Below are positions 48,701 to 63,700 of a stretch of 64,000 bases of DNA, piece by piece. The position numbers and the translations under genes were made by a program. The notes below the pieces were generated by a model. The model was not told where the DNA came from and made no database searches. It worked only from the letters and a program-made list of their open reading frames with translations. The DNA lies in contig JAMKCF010000015.1 in assembly GCA_023634235.1 (NCBI GenBank), forward strand, positions 12,930,087-12,994,086. The letters are read 5' to 3'. How positions within the stretch are numbered: position 1 is the stretch's first letter; the number at the start of each line of letters is the position of its first letter. Source of the DNA: Pisaster brevispinus. Taxonomy: Eukaryota; Echinodermata; Asteroidea; Forcipulatida; Asteriidae.

Positions 48701-51700
48701 ACAACAAATGTATTTATTATTAAATATTGACAGGAACTGGGCTCAAATAATCAGCAGGAAAAAGTGGTAAGTGTTAAGCTAGTCTTTTTATTTGGTTTGA
48801 TGAGCAAGGTAGCTTTTGCGCCTTTACAAAAGGCTTCTTTATCAAAACTGCTTTTATTGGTGTAGTGAGATACGGTAAGGAGGCCGGTCCACTATTTAAA
48901 AAGGACAAGCATTTGCCAAAATACGATAACTACAAAATCCACCTGATGACATCTAAAATATATTTCGATCTGCCGCACTTGAACTGATTTTAATCCTCCA
49001 TTCAATAGCACACAATACAAAATAGCATCAACATAAACACAGTAACACTACAGTAACGCAGTCACTTGTAAAGGGCGAAAGGTCAAGACAACACGAGGCT
49101 GGCTACACACACACACACACGTGTACAATATCTCGATTGATTTAGCCCTAAAAAAATGACAATATTTCTCTCACGAAAAGACGATTAGATACAAAACAAT
49201 ACTTACAGATAGCTCCATAATACTATCCCCTCCCCAGATAAATAGTTTTTAGAGCATGGCCAGAGCCATGCTCCCTACAAAAATAGAGAGAAATACCACT
49301 CTAAAATAAATGTGCTCTCTCTTGCTGAAAGCTACAGTGGAAAAGAGAATGAGCATAAAGGTCGCGACCCCGAACTTAACTTTTTATTCTAAGATATGCT
49401 AATTACAAAGTTGATCAGACACTTGAACGCAGAGGGCGCACTTGGGTTCCCTACATTGGCAAAAATTCAAACTCTGTAATTTTATCCTTCAAAAGTAAAG
49501 CGTGTAATTCTTGTGATATTTGAAACAAACTTTGATTTTGAGTCTGTGCTTGTTTTTATCTACAGCCTCCAGCCTGGGAGACAGTGAGTACAATCTGTTA
49601 CACCAGTGGTACAACCGGTACACCAAAGGGTGCTATACTTACACATGGGAACATCCTGGCGTGCGTGAATGCATTCTTCATTCAACTAGGGGTGAGTGTT
49701 AATTAAGATACCTAATAAGGATGAGTGGACAAGTATAGCTCGTTAGTGTAGTAATAATACAATAATAAAGGCTATTTATATAGCGCTCATCGTCACTCAG
49801 TGATGCTCAAAATGCTTCAACATTAAGTGTTTTCCTGCAAGGTATTGGGAGGCTACGTTTGAAGTATGAGATCTACTCCTTAACATAGCACCATGTAATG
49901 GTTTACAAGGTGCTGTGGCGCGATAGGCTGCCGATCAAACCAGGAACACCGGTGGCGGACCCCTTCTCTTTACGATAAGTACACTGGGTTCTTTTACGTG
50001 CGTTACACAACACACAGGGCCAACGGCTTTACATCCCATCCGAAGGACGAAGCAATCATGGTTAAGTGTCACAAGTGTCACGACCGGGACTCGAACCCAC
50101 ACTCTGCTGATCAGAAACACCAGAGCTTGAGTCCAGTGATCTTATCCGCTCGGCCACGACACGCCATATGAGGTGGAAGGCCTAATAATTATAACATTTA
50201 TTGTTGCTCTAAACAAAGCCTTGTTAATCTGGTGTTATGATCGCCAAGTAATTATAGTGTTCCCTTGTCAATATTTCTTATTGGTTATTTTAACCCTATT
50301 CAAAATGTGCTTCTTTTCTGCTTTATTGTATAGGCCTATACTTTGGTGTTTGAAGTGTATTTTATCGTTCATGTTTACTAGTATGCATGTTTTATGGTTT
50401 TTACCCTTTCTATTCTCTAGATGCTTGCAACAATTTGGGTCTTTTAGTAAATAATGTTTTTTTATTTTGTTTTATTATTTCTTATTGTAGTATACGCTTT
50501 TGTATTGTTATCGTTTTGATAATTTTTATTGTATCGTAATCCAACCATTTTTGATATTGTCCTGTGGTTGCAAATAAAACAATAATAATAATGTTGTTTT
50601 ATATGAATTTTCATAATGTTTCAAATCAACTTCATATAATTTTTCATAGCGCTGCTTAACGGTAAGCAAATGTTTGTGCTACATAAAGCAGAAACATTGC
50701 TCAAGCGTAAGCGTATTTCACAGGCTAGCAAGAAAATTAGGCAGCCGTCTTGGGCGTTCACCATGGATTTGCATTATTACGTCATTCATTTTCATACAGT
50801 AAGCACCGGAAGGTTAGCATGCCTTTTCATGTGCTGACGGTAACTAGCGCTACGAAATGGAAATCGCGCAGTAAGCACAGAATTGGCAGTTAAGCAGCTC
50901 TATGAAATTGGGCCCTGCACTTGACATCCACTGGTATGGTATGTTTACAGCAGTCACTTGGCAAAACTAAACACTATGGCGAACAATCCTTCGCAAAAGT
51001 GCCCCCCCCCCCCCCCCCACTAGACCCCATCTGCTGATACCCTTGAAGTTAAACTCCTCTTTTTAAGAATCACTTTTATAAAATTTGTAATTACTTGTTT
51101 TTGTTGTGACTGCTTTTATCTGTATTTCTACGATTCAAATAACTTGTATTTTTTTATGCATTTCAAGAGTGCGCATGAGATAAACAAATTCATCTACCAT
51201 GAAACTTAATTTGGTTTTTCCCTTACACTATTCATCCCGATAATTCATACCTAATTCATTCCCTTAAAATTCTTCATCCCCGATGCAAATATTACATCTA
51301 TTAAATCGTTGCAGTACCTGCTGCTAAGGATTCGAACCCGCCTCTAGCCATCGGGCTAGCTCGGTGGTCTAGTGGTAAGACATCTTCTCTAGCAATGCAC
51401 AGGTCGTGGGTTTGAATCCCACCCGAGTGATTGCCTGTGGGTTTTTTTTTCACAGAGCTCGGGATAGCACTGGGCATACAGCGCTTAATACACGTAGGTG
51501 TAAGGGAAAAACCAAATTAAAATACCAGAAAACTGTCAAACAAAGACAATTACCAATGTTGGATGATCGCTGAAAATTCACATACCTAAAATATGCGCAT
51601 GACGTTCAATAGTTTGATAGGATATAGGAGTTCGGAAATGAGAAATATTGGTCTTTTAGAAGTGTTCTCTTTTGACCCTCTTTGCTGATTTTAAATGTTG

Positions 51701-54700
51701 CTTTTTTTGTTTGTCAGAGCATAAGATCGTTTGAACTACGCACTGACGACGTGTACATATCCTACCTACCGCTTGCTCATATCTATGAACGACTGTCACA
51801 GGTAAATATAATTCTGGAAATCAAAAGAAAAATAAGGAAGAAAAATATAGAATGAAATGGAATTTCAACGGTAATTAATGCTTCTAAACATTGAATCAAT
51901 TAGTTGTAAGTTACATTTTATTCATTATTATTTTGTGTGTGAATACAATACATTAATTTTTGAGAGCTCTGCTTAAAATGATCCTTTAAATTACTTGTTC
52001 AAATGTGTAGGTTTTAAAAGTTGCAAAATGCAATAATTATGATTTTGCAGGTTATGTTCAGTACGCTGAATGCGGATTTTGTGATGACATTGAAAGGTAT
52101 TTCAAATGTTTGAATGAATCGAATGTTTCAGCTGTGTAGTGTTGTGACTTTAAATACATGAATTGTAAATATTATTTTATTATTAAGTCGTTTTAACTAC
52201 TATTGAATCCACAAAAAGTTAGTTTCATGGCCTCTCATTATGTGCTGTTTGTTTGATCTACATTGTTCATCAAATCAGGAAGAAACTGTAGTGCTAGCTC
52301 TAACTGATTTAACTGTTTTATGACGACGTTTATTTTTGGGGACTAAAAACTGGCAATCAACAAAGCAAAGATAGATACTACTATTGAGTCACCATTCCAC
52401 CATTCATTACCATTCACACACCATTCATTACCATTCACACACCATTCAGACCCACCAATACACCATTGATCTACAATTGTGTTTACAATTATACTATTCA
52501 AAACACAATGAAACACCATTCACTGTTATACTACAATGCATTATGAACACCATTGAGTCACCACTGCTACCATTCATTACAATTCACACACCATTCATTA
52601 CCATTCACACACCATTCATTACCATTCACACACCATTCAGACCCACCAATACACCATTGATCTACAATTGTGTTTACAATTATACCATTCAAAACACAAT
52701 GAAACACCATTCACTGTTATACTACAATGCATTATGAACACCATTGAGTCACCACTGCTACCATTCATTAACCATTCACACACCATTCATTACCATTCAC
52801 ACACCATTCAGACCCACCAATACACCATTGATCTACAATTGTGTTTACAATTATACCATTCAAAACACAATGAAACACCATTCACTGTTATACTACAAGG
52901 CATTATGAACACCATTGAGTCACCACTGCTACCATTCATTACCATTCACACACCATTCATTACCATTCACACACCATTCATTACAATTCACTCACCATTC
53001 AGACCCACCAATACACCATTGATCTACAATTGTGTTTACAATTATACCATTCAAAAACACAATGAAACACCATTCACTGTTATACTACAATGCATTATGA
53101 ACACCATTGAGTCACCACTGCTACCATTCATTAACCATTCACACACCATTCATTACCATTCATACACCATTCAGACCCACCAATACACCATTGATCTACA
53201 ATTGTGTTTACAATTATACCATTCAAAACACAATGAAACACCATTCACTGTTATACTACAATGCATTATGAACACCATTGAGTCACCACTGCTACCATTC
53301 ATTACCATTCACACACCATTCATTACCATTCACACACCATTCAGACCCACCAATACACCATTGATCTACAATTGTGTTTACAATTATACCATTCAAAACA
53401 CAATGAAACACCATTCACTGTTATACTACAATGCATTATGAACACCATTGAGTCACCACTGCTACCATTCATTAACCATTCACACACCATTCATTACCAT
53501 TCACACACCATTCAGACCCACCAATACACCATTGATCTACAATTGTGTTTACAATTATACCATTCAAAACACAATGAAACACCATTCACTGTTATACTAC
53601 AATGCATTATGAACACCATTGAGTCACCACTGCTACCATTCATTAACCATTCACACACCATTCATTACCATTCACACACCATTCAGACCCACCAATACAC
53701 CATTGATCTACAATTGTGTTTACAATTATACCATTCAAAACACAATGAAACACCATTCACTGTTATACTACAAGGCATTATGAACACCATTGAGTCACCA
53801 CTGCTACCATTCATTACCATTCACACACCATTCATTACCATTCACACACCATTCATTACAATTCACTCACCATTCAGACCCACCAATACACCATTGATCT
53901 ACAATTGTGTTTACAATTATACCATTCAAAAACACAATGAAACACCATTCACTGTTATACTACAATGCATTATGAACACCATTGAGTCACCACTGCTACC
54001 ATTCATTAACCATTCACACACCATTCATTACCATTCATACACCATTCAGACCCACCAATACACCATTGATCTACAATTGTGTTTACAATTATACCATTCA
54101 AATCACAATGAAACACCATTCACTGTTATACTACAATGCATTATGAACACCATTGAGTCACCACTGCTACCATTCATTACCATTCACACACCATTCATTA
54201 CCATTCACACACCATTCAGACCCACCAATACACCATTGATCTACAATTGTGTTTACAATTATACCATTCAAAACACAATGAAACACCATTCACTGTTATA
54301 CTACAATGCATTATGAACACCATTGAGTCACCACTGCTACCATTCATTACCATTCACACACCATTAATTACCATTCACACACCATTCAGACCCACCAACA
54401 CACCATTGATCTTCAATTGATACACCATTCACCATTACAAGCACCATTCACAACCACTGGACAACCATTCACTTCAGTGCAATTACCATTAGTCACGTAT
54501 GGTAAAACTATTATACCATTTAAAACACCATTGGCTACCATTCATTTAATACCATAAGTCACGAATGGTACAATTATTTTACCATTTGAAACACCATTCA
54601 GTACAGTACTTACCATTGGATACACCATTAAGGTACCATTGGCTACCATTCATTACCATTGAATACCATTGAATACCATTCAAATACCATTGGATACCAT

Positions 54701-57700
54701 TGGGGTTTTTTTTTATAAGGGGTGCAACTCCAACATTTATTGATTCTCTCTTTGATCGACTTCAAACTAAACTTACATTATTGTCATGGATGGTGTGTTA
54801 TATCTGTTTATTGAAAATGTCCTATTGTCTGACCACTCAATATCATCCACTGTGGTTTTGAATGATAGATAAACTATATGAGCCTGCAATATGATATCAT
54901 GTGGTGAATGCATCTACACAGTACACAGTCAACACTCTTACTGTCTGGCCATTCAATATCGTCCACTGCGGTTATGAATGCTAGATAAACTATGCCAGCC
55001 TGCAATATGATATCATGTGGTGAATGCATCTACACAGTACACAGTCAACCCTCTTACTGTCTGACCATTCAATATCGACCACTGCGGTTATGAATGCTAG
55101 ATAAACTATGCCAGCCTGCAATATGATATCATGTGGTGAATGCATCTACACAGTACACAGTCAACCCTCTTACTGTCTGACCATTCAATATCATCCACTG
55201 TGGTTTTGAATGGTACATAAATTATGCCAACCTGCAATACAGTACACTCATGTACACACAAGTTCATCTGTGCACAGTTTTGGTACCACACACAACCTGT
55301 ACAGTTGACGTCAGATTTCAGACTTCATTTGCCGAAAAATGTTTTCTAGAGTATAATAGAAGGGTTGTAAAATTAATTTTCAATATTTTGGGTAATGTTT
55401 GCCACATAGGCGACCGTGCTTATCAATGGTGCACGCATCGGGTTCTACCGAGGAGATGCAAAGAAACTTCTGGACGATATTAAAGAATTGAGACCAACTA
55501 TGTTTCCATGTGTCCCAAGGGTTATGAACAAAATATACGACAAGGTAAGTCATTTTTTTCATCAAATGCTCACAAAAGACTTTTGAATTATACCATAACA
55601 AAACAAATTTAAGTGCTAAATCAACACTTAAAGATTTTAGTTAGGATTTCATCTAACAGGATTCTGTATTGAATTATAGAAAGTTTGTATATAGCGCTTT
55701 ATCGATAGGCATTTCAAAGCACTTAATTTTTTAGAGATTTTGAAATATGAGATCCTTTTATGTCGCACCATAAAAAGGTTTACAAGGTGCATTCAGCAGC
55801 CACTGCCAATCCCTTTCTCTTAGCGATTAGTGTATCTGGGTTCTTTTTTGTGCGTTTCATAACACATGGCACTTGTCATATGTCTTTACATACCATCCGA
55901 AGAGCAAAGCAACTAATGGTTTAAATGTCTTTGCTGAAGGACACGTGTCAAGGTCATAGGTCATAGGTCCTATGGGATCCCAATCCAATAGGATCCGATT
56001 GGGTTGCGTCAGCCTTTTGACAATAACTAATCATTTTTGTTGTTAATAGGTGCAACAACTTGTCGCGGCAAAAGGACGGCTTGCGAAATTTCTCATGAAA
56101 ACCGCACTGAGCAAAAAAACCAAGGAACTTGAAAGGTTAGACGCCTCTATTATTTATGTAGCCATTGCTTTCAAATTCAACCGTCATATTTATTTGACTT
56201 AATGATGGTGTAACTCTCTCTTAATGATTGCCCCGCACTGATTAGTCTTTGTTCAAGATATGCTCCTGTTCAAAGTTGCCAAAGGAGGGTGCTATATCAA
56301 GACAATTTCACACAGACGAACCTCTACGGTTGAGGCGGACACAAAACGTTTCTCTAAATTAAACTTGCTACTTTTTAAAGCGACTGTTAAAAATGTTTGA
56401 CGTCGATGATGTAGTGCCTGCAATGGGATATTAAGCCCAATATTTTAGTTTAAGAGTTGCCCCACACCAGTGCAGGGGGTGGGCGAGGGTAGAGCGAGGT
56501 AGAGGCCCCCAGAAAATTCCAGTATAAAAATCAAGCTCTGAGAAGGCATAAGCCACCCTCCCCCTTCCCGCTACTGATAGAACCCCCCGCCCCCCACCAC
56601 CACCACCACCACCACCACCACCTTCGGTCAAGCAAAGAGCAGTTACCAAACAGCACTATTGTAAAGTAAGTTGTCAAGTTAAATTCTTGTGATTTTTTTT
56701 TTTCAGAGGAATTTTCAGGAATGACGGCATTTGGGACAAAGTCTTTCGAAACATCAGGGTGAGAAATCTACCGAACCCAACACATAACAAAAAACCTTTG
56801 TTTGGCTTTTAAATGTAGCGTAGAACTTTGAGTAGATATCATAAATGCATGAAGGATACTGCTATGGGACTTGTGTACTCGGTGCTTGCCAAGTCTTTTG
56901 AAGCTGTGTGGTTTAGGGGTTATGTTATCAGCTTTTGAATGGGGAAGTTTGAGGGTTCGAATCCCCACTCTCCCAGAGATGCCTGTGTGATTTTGTTTAA
57001 CTTTAGGGTTAGCTATTTGAGGCTGTCTTCAGTAAAGATCCTGGTTCTACTTATAAGTTTATAAGTGATAGCACTGTATTGTGCTTTTTAAGTCTTTCGG
57101 AAAACAAACCCCCTACAGACTGCTTGTATGGGATTCGAACCATCAAGGCCCACATTCTTGAGCAGGTGTCTTCACCACTAGACCACAGAGCATGCTCTTT
57201 GACAAGAGGCCAGTCTGAGGAATTCAAATGTTAGCGATATCTTGTGACTAAAGCAAGTTATTGTACTTGACACTATTCAAATATATTTTGGGTGGCATGG
57301 GTGGCTATCGTATAAAGCCCTCCCCTCGCACGAATATGGCCCGGGTTCGATTCCCAGCTGAGACCATATACGAGTAGAGCTATGCGTTCGTTCTCTCCTA
57401 CGCCACAGGTTTTTTCTCCGGTCCCTCCAGTTTTCCTTCAAATCTTAAAAGTCTTACTTTGGATCTCTGGCTGTGCTCCTTGGTCATTTATGGCTCAATT
57501 TGGCTAGCTGCCAAAGTCGCCCTTGCATGCCGGGGGGCACGAACCCTGTTGTAGCTGCCAGTAAGGATGATTAGCCGCCCGAATCACATAACTTTCAAAA
57601 GGCCGAGGTCATCCATGACAAGATTGAAGAAGTGTCTGCTTTGAGACTGTCTACACAAATGACTATTAAGACCAAGTCAATAGCCTAATTTGATTTGAAT

Positions 57701-60700
57701 ATTTATTCCGACTCCTAGGCGATGACTGGTGGGCGAGTTAGATTTATTACTACAGGTGCTGCTCCGATCTCCCATGAGGTCAAGATGTTCTTCAGATGTG
57801 CATTTGGTGCTATGGTAAGTTACCGTCGGTATCCTTCAGGCTACTGCAAGCTTCTTCCAATTTTTTGTTTCTATTTAAAAAAAAATTTTATTTTTATGCA
57901 AGTCGCCAGACACACAAGGCCTGAAGGCCACTTCAAGGTGTGGGCTACCATTAACTATTTTTTCCAGGGGCCGTTGCCACCTACTCCTGGGGCTGAAACA
58001 GGGTTACCCCCTTTACAGTCCATACGGATGTAGGCTTGGGTATCATCCATCAGAAGCCTGGCTGGTAGAGCAGAAAGCACTACCTCCCCAACTTTACGAA
58101 GCAATCATGGTTACGTGTCTCGCTTAAGGACACAAGTGTCACGACCGGGACTCGAACCCACACTCTGCTGATCAAACACCAGAGCTTGAATCCGGTGCTC
58201 TTAACCGCTAGGCCATGACACGCCACAAATTACTGCCATCGAGGGCGAGTGTTGCGAGTTGGTCTGGTCGTAGCTTGCCTTCTCTGTCTCTATGATGTGC
58301 ATTGCCTTACTGGCCTTGTAGGGTGATGTATATGGGGCGTATCCCGTCCCGATGCGCTTTTGAAATGGAAAGGGCACCAAGACGTTTCCTCCTTGGTGTA
58401 GGGGCACCTCTATGGGGAAATTTACCAGAACATTCAAGGGGAACCAAGGCAATGACCAGGGGCGTTTGGCTTGGTAAATTGTCTTGCCTGCATACACGTA
58501 TCATTTCAGAGGTTCATCATCTGGTATGCAGAGTCCGCGCCCAAAGCTTTGGAGTTCTTGCGTAATGGTCATTGTGTAGATGGATCGCTGTTGTCTATAT
58601 TTAGTAATGGATACCTATTTTCAGAAACCAGACTGTTTATACTCGTCCAGCCTCGGTTTCAACTTTCATTTGAATATATATGGAGGAAAAAAAAAAGGTG
58701 AATCAAATTAACTTAGTTCGCTGTGAACTATATTTACAGTTGGTTCAAAGGGATGGCCAGACTCAAAGAGGGGCCAGGCTGTTTGTACTTGTCCAGCCAT
58801 GGTGTTTGAATAAAGGGAAAGCAAAATGGGTTTTTTTATGGATCAAAATTAATTATTTTTTTTTTATTAGTTTGCTTGTGACATTATTTGCAGTTACTTG
58901 AAGGTTACGGACAGACAGAGTCTGGTTCCGTATCGACCATAACACTCCTGAAGGATGTGAGTGCCCACCATGTTGGATGTCCACTCGTATCCATGTACTA
59001 CAAGCTGCAGGATGTACCGGAAATGATGTACTACGCTGAAAAATTGCAAGGCGAGGTAAGTCAGGGAACCATACTTCAGCTTCACTGACTATTATCGCCT
59101 GTTCAGGACTCAAATTTATGGCGAAAATCCACAAGACTGCAGGGCTTTGTAGCTTATCATTTTGACTGGACCAACATATTCTTTACAAGAACAAAATCAA
59201 AACGAGAAAAGACATGAAAAGACAAGAATCTTGAGAAGAGTAGATTGATCTCCTTTGTCTTGTGGTCAATTTACTTTGCCTCACAGCAGAATTGATAGAT
59301 AATTATCAGACTCAAGAGTCGGAATTTAAACATCATGTTTTTAAAATAAAGACACTGAATTGAAAAACACAAGAAAGCCGGACTTGTCCAGCCAGAGTTT
59401 ACTGGCCCTACTAAAAATCACTGGCCTTTGGCCTCAAACAAGGTTAAAAGCCACTTTTGGTAATAAGGGGCTACCAGAAGAAAATATTTAAGATGAAAAC
59501 AACGCAGAGGAGCTGAAGGTAGGAATTGGAGTTCCTTTTAAAACAGTCTAGGCTGTAGGATTGAGGGAAACATGCACCAGGCAAGTTTAAAGAGATGCAA
59601 TGAATTTTGTTTTACATCTCAGCAAAGCGAGAGTGCATGGGTGAAAAGAAGCAGGCTGGACCCATGTTGATCTTGAAAAGTAGTGCTCTCTGTTTTACAT
59701 AAAAATATATAAAAAAAATCAATACATGATCATGACTCCCTTATAAGTAGCGTGTTATGCATTTTGTTATCCTTGACAGATTTGCCTGAAGGGATTTGGT
59801 GTCTTTAAGGGATACTACAAAGAGCCGGAGAAGACGGCTGAAGCAATCGATGAAGACGGTTGGTTACACACGGGAGATATCGGGCGATGGCTGCCTGTAA
59901 GTATAGACCCACCTTTGTACCTGTCACCATAGATTGACCTCGAATGTGTACCAGTTTTCGTGAGAATCTGGAATTCGGGTCACCTTGAGTAGCAGCAGCA
60001 GCAGTGTGTATTTCGGCAGTTGTTATTATTAAAAAGAACTTGTTTCCAGACTTCATTTTTATTTTTATTTATTACATTGCAAGTTTTGAATGGAATTGTT
60101 CTACCAATATTTTTATTGGGGCTGGAAAAAAGTGATGGGATCAAAATAAAAATCACACAAAATTGCACTTTCCATCAATCTCCCACAGCTGGTGGCTCAG
60201 AGGTGGCCCTAAGCCCAATGGTGACCTTTTCGTCGCGCGACATACTCGGGCAAATTCTGAGGTCAAAGAATAAAAAACGTGCAACTGAATGTGACATGCA
60301 CAACAGCCAATTATTGGTCTTCATTTGTCCTCAGTGAGGGCGCTGTTTGAGTTTGTGATGTCATATATGCAAGGCAAATAAGTGTTGGTTCAACCTCTCA
60401 TTTATAGTTGTATAAGTAAACTACAAAATATCAAGTAATAAACCACAAGGGAAACTGACAGGGTAAATTTTTTAATTATTTGGGTTTGAACAAAGAAAAA
60501 ATTAGTGGAGCGGGACTTGAACCAACGACCTCCGGATTAACGTACCGGCGCTCTACCAACTGAGCTATCCAGCCCTATTTGGCGGTTTCCCTATAATAGT
60601 TAATATCTTTGTTCGAAAAAGTTGCATCCCCTTAAGGTGATCCTGTGGCTGCCTCTTCCCAGGTTGTATCGTAAACTTGGGTGTGATCTCTGGCTACACG

Positions 60701-63700
60701 GCAGCTAACGGTTGCATGGCTTCTGACTGGCACCCTGAACAAAGATATTGACTAATAGGGAGCCCGCCATCATAGGGCTGGATAGCTCAGTTGGTAGAGC
60801 GCCGGTACGTTAATCCGGAGGTCGTTGGTTCAAGTCCCACTCCAGTCAATTTTTCTTTGTTGAAGTTTGACGTATGAACTGAAGAGCGTTTGAGAGAGAG
60901 TATTTTATTTGTTTATGTTTAGAGCGGACAGTTGGCGATCATCGACCGAAAGAAGCACATCTTCAAAATGGCGCAGGGTGAATACATCGCCCCAGAGAAG
61001 ATTGAGAACATCTACATACGCAGTGACTTTGTATCCCAGTGTTTTGTACATGGAAACGGCCTTAAGGTATTGTAACGAGCCCGATAGTTCGGTCTAAGGT
61101 CTTCTCCTGGACTTCATTTAACGGACAAATTGACAGACGACATACAGACAACGGAATAGTAACATGGACTCAAACACAAGTATTGATTTCCACTGTTCTC
61201 TTCTTTGGCTGATTGGCTTTAATTTATTGGAATCACTTCTCAACTTACATTTTTCTATACTGTAGTTAGGTGTACACGATACTGCGGACAGACGACCTTC
61301 TTAATGGACAGCTATCAACAGACTGCCCTAACGCTATCTTTTTTGCGCCGTGCGAGCGAGCGCAGGCACCAAGCTCGCAGCGATCACGGGGCTGGCGCGT
61401 GACCAGCCAGTGCTCGCTACAGTATTTAGACTGATTTACAGCAATTATTTGTAATTTCTAGTTTAATTTTGAAACTTTTAAAAAGTGAGCATAATGTTTA
61501 TGCCTTCAGTTTGTTATAATTAATGAACATCATGCCCTTGTCACGTAAAAGTTTATGTTCGGAAACATTTGTGTAAATTAAGGAACCTCGTTAGGGTTAG
61601 GGTTAGCGGTCTAGTGCACTATTTTTGTGGCTCACTGAATACATTGTTTGCGTTTTTCTTCTAGGCGAGTCTGATTGCAATCGTTGTACCTGATGAGGCA
61701 GTGATTCCAAAACTCGCTAAGAGCAAAGGGGTCGGAGGAGACATCAAAGAAATCTGCTCAAACGAGGTAAATGCTTAAAAATAATACAATATTTAAAACT
61801 TTGCGTGGTCAGGAAACAATCAGATGCGAAAGTTCAAAGATATTAACAAAATTTGATGATCATCAGCATCAGGGCTAGATAGGCTCAGTTAGTGGAGCGC
61901 TGAGTACGTTAATACGGAGGTCGCATCCTGCTCTAGTCGATTTTTTCTTTGTGAACCCAAAATTAATTAAAATTTATCCAATCAGTCACCCATGCCGCTT
62001 CCCAGGTTGTATCGTAAAAAACTTGGGTGTGATCCCTGGCTATACGACAGTTACAGGTTGAATGGCTTCTGACTGACACCCCGGAACAAAATACATGTAG
62101 GGGGACCGCCAACATTAGGGCTAGATGGCTCAGTTGGTAGAGCACCAGTATGTTGATCTGGAGGTCGCCAGCATGTTGATCTGGAGGTCGCAGGCCCAAA
62201 TCCAGCAAATTTTGCTTTGTTCAACCCAAAATTATAGATACAAATCAAGTGCAAATGTATATACTGGTGTACGTGGAATAAAGTATTTTTTGGCGAAGCA
62301 AGTTATTTGTTTAAGTTTGTTTTCGATTGATAAGAAAATTGTCTCGATTTATTCTCATCCAGGCTGTAAAGAAGGCGATTTTGGAGGACATGGTGAAGGT
62401 TGGCAAAGAAGCAAAGCTGCATAACTTTGAACAGGTAGGCGTCCACTTTCTGCTGGAATGTGTGGAGAGTAGCTTTTTCTAAAACTCTCTGTGAGGCCAC
62501 ACTTTAACCAAATGATGGTTCAAATTCTGTAAAAAAAACTTCACTCATACATTAAAAAAAATACTACCATACCATCTAGAAACACCATATTGAGTGATTA
62601 AGTACACTGACGTACATTATTATTATTATTATTCTGGTTTATTTATTTACTGCACTGGCGGCTAAGCAGGCCGAAAAGTACATTTACAAATAGAAATAAT
62701 TCATATAGGTAAAAATATATGTATATATAATTATATAAAAATTACAAGAAAATAAACCACAAAATTAACCAAAAAACACGCAGAATTCTTTTTTAAAAGG
62801 GGCTAAAAAAAAAAACCTTTGCAAAAGGTTTTGATAATAACAAAAAGCACAATAGAAGATTTAAAAGGGGCATCTGAAAAGACATGATACAAGCAAATGT
62901 TGTTGAAGACAATAAAACCACAAAAGCTAATACAAAAAGCTTGGTAAAGCTACACGTGAACGGCACTAATAATGATTTTAAACAAAGAAATAAAAAGGCA
63001 CAACAAAGGGTATATGGTACTCTCTATGAAACAATTCTGTAACTTGACGCATGTTTTGTGGTTTGAGGATCAGGTTGGCTGAGCGGTTTCTGTCTCTGCC
63101 TTTCATCTCTGTGGACCTCGATTCGAATCCCACCTCGGACCTTGGGTTGCCAGCCCCCCGCCTGATTGCGTGGGTTTTCCCAAAACTGAAAATTTCCTTT
63201 CATTTCCTATTCATCCTCTTATTAGCACTAATTCCCCTGGTGGATGTGTGATAATTTTTTTAACAAACGTAAACTTCTCTTACTTAGCCAGTCTCGGCTG
63301 GTGGGACTTGACAAAGGCCAGGATTTGTTTCTTCAAGACTCTGAAGAGTGTTGGGCTTGGTAAAAAATGAGGAAAAATATCTTCATTATCCAAGGTCTAT
63401 ATGATTTCCCTTGACTGTTGTAAAAACAAAAAACAAAAAACAGGTGGCTGCCCAATTATGGCAGGTATTACATAATGCAGTGGAAGCAGGATTTGATATC
63501 CTAATCGGTAAATGTACAATATACTGCCCTCTATGGTAACTGCTGCAGATTGGATGTGAACTGGCCCTTGTCACGTGACATGATGGATGGCGTAATGATT
63601 AAGAGATCAACTCTAGAATGCAGGGGGTCATGGGTTCGAATCCCACTGGAGTAGTCTGCCTTTTTTTCTGCAGGACTTGGTAAACAGTGCTTATCATACA

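Noticed and set aside
52051..52096. Candidate alternative ACSL exon with good splice sites (ag/gttatg...ttgaaag/gt)
   Set aside because: It is 46 bases, not a multiple of three, so it would break the frame from exon 9 (phase 0) to exon 10. The exon at 55410 continues the family alignment directly.
52384..54316. Open frames of 117-314 codons, His/Thr/Pro-rich
   Set aside because: They follow the satellite unit across an ACSL intron and have no domain or independent splice context.
60775..60848. Functional tRNA gene (GTT loop)
   Set aside because: The A and B boxes are good, but loop position 33 is not T, stems are imperfect, and near-identical or decayed copies lie nearby with shared flanks; better explained as tRNA-derived repeats.
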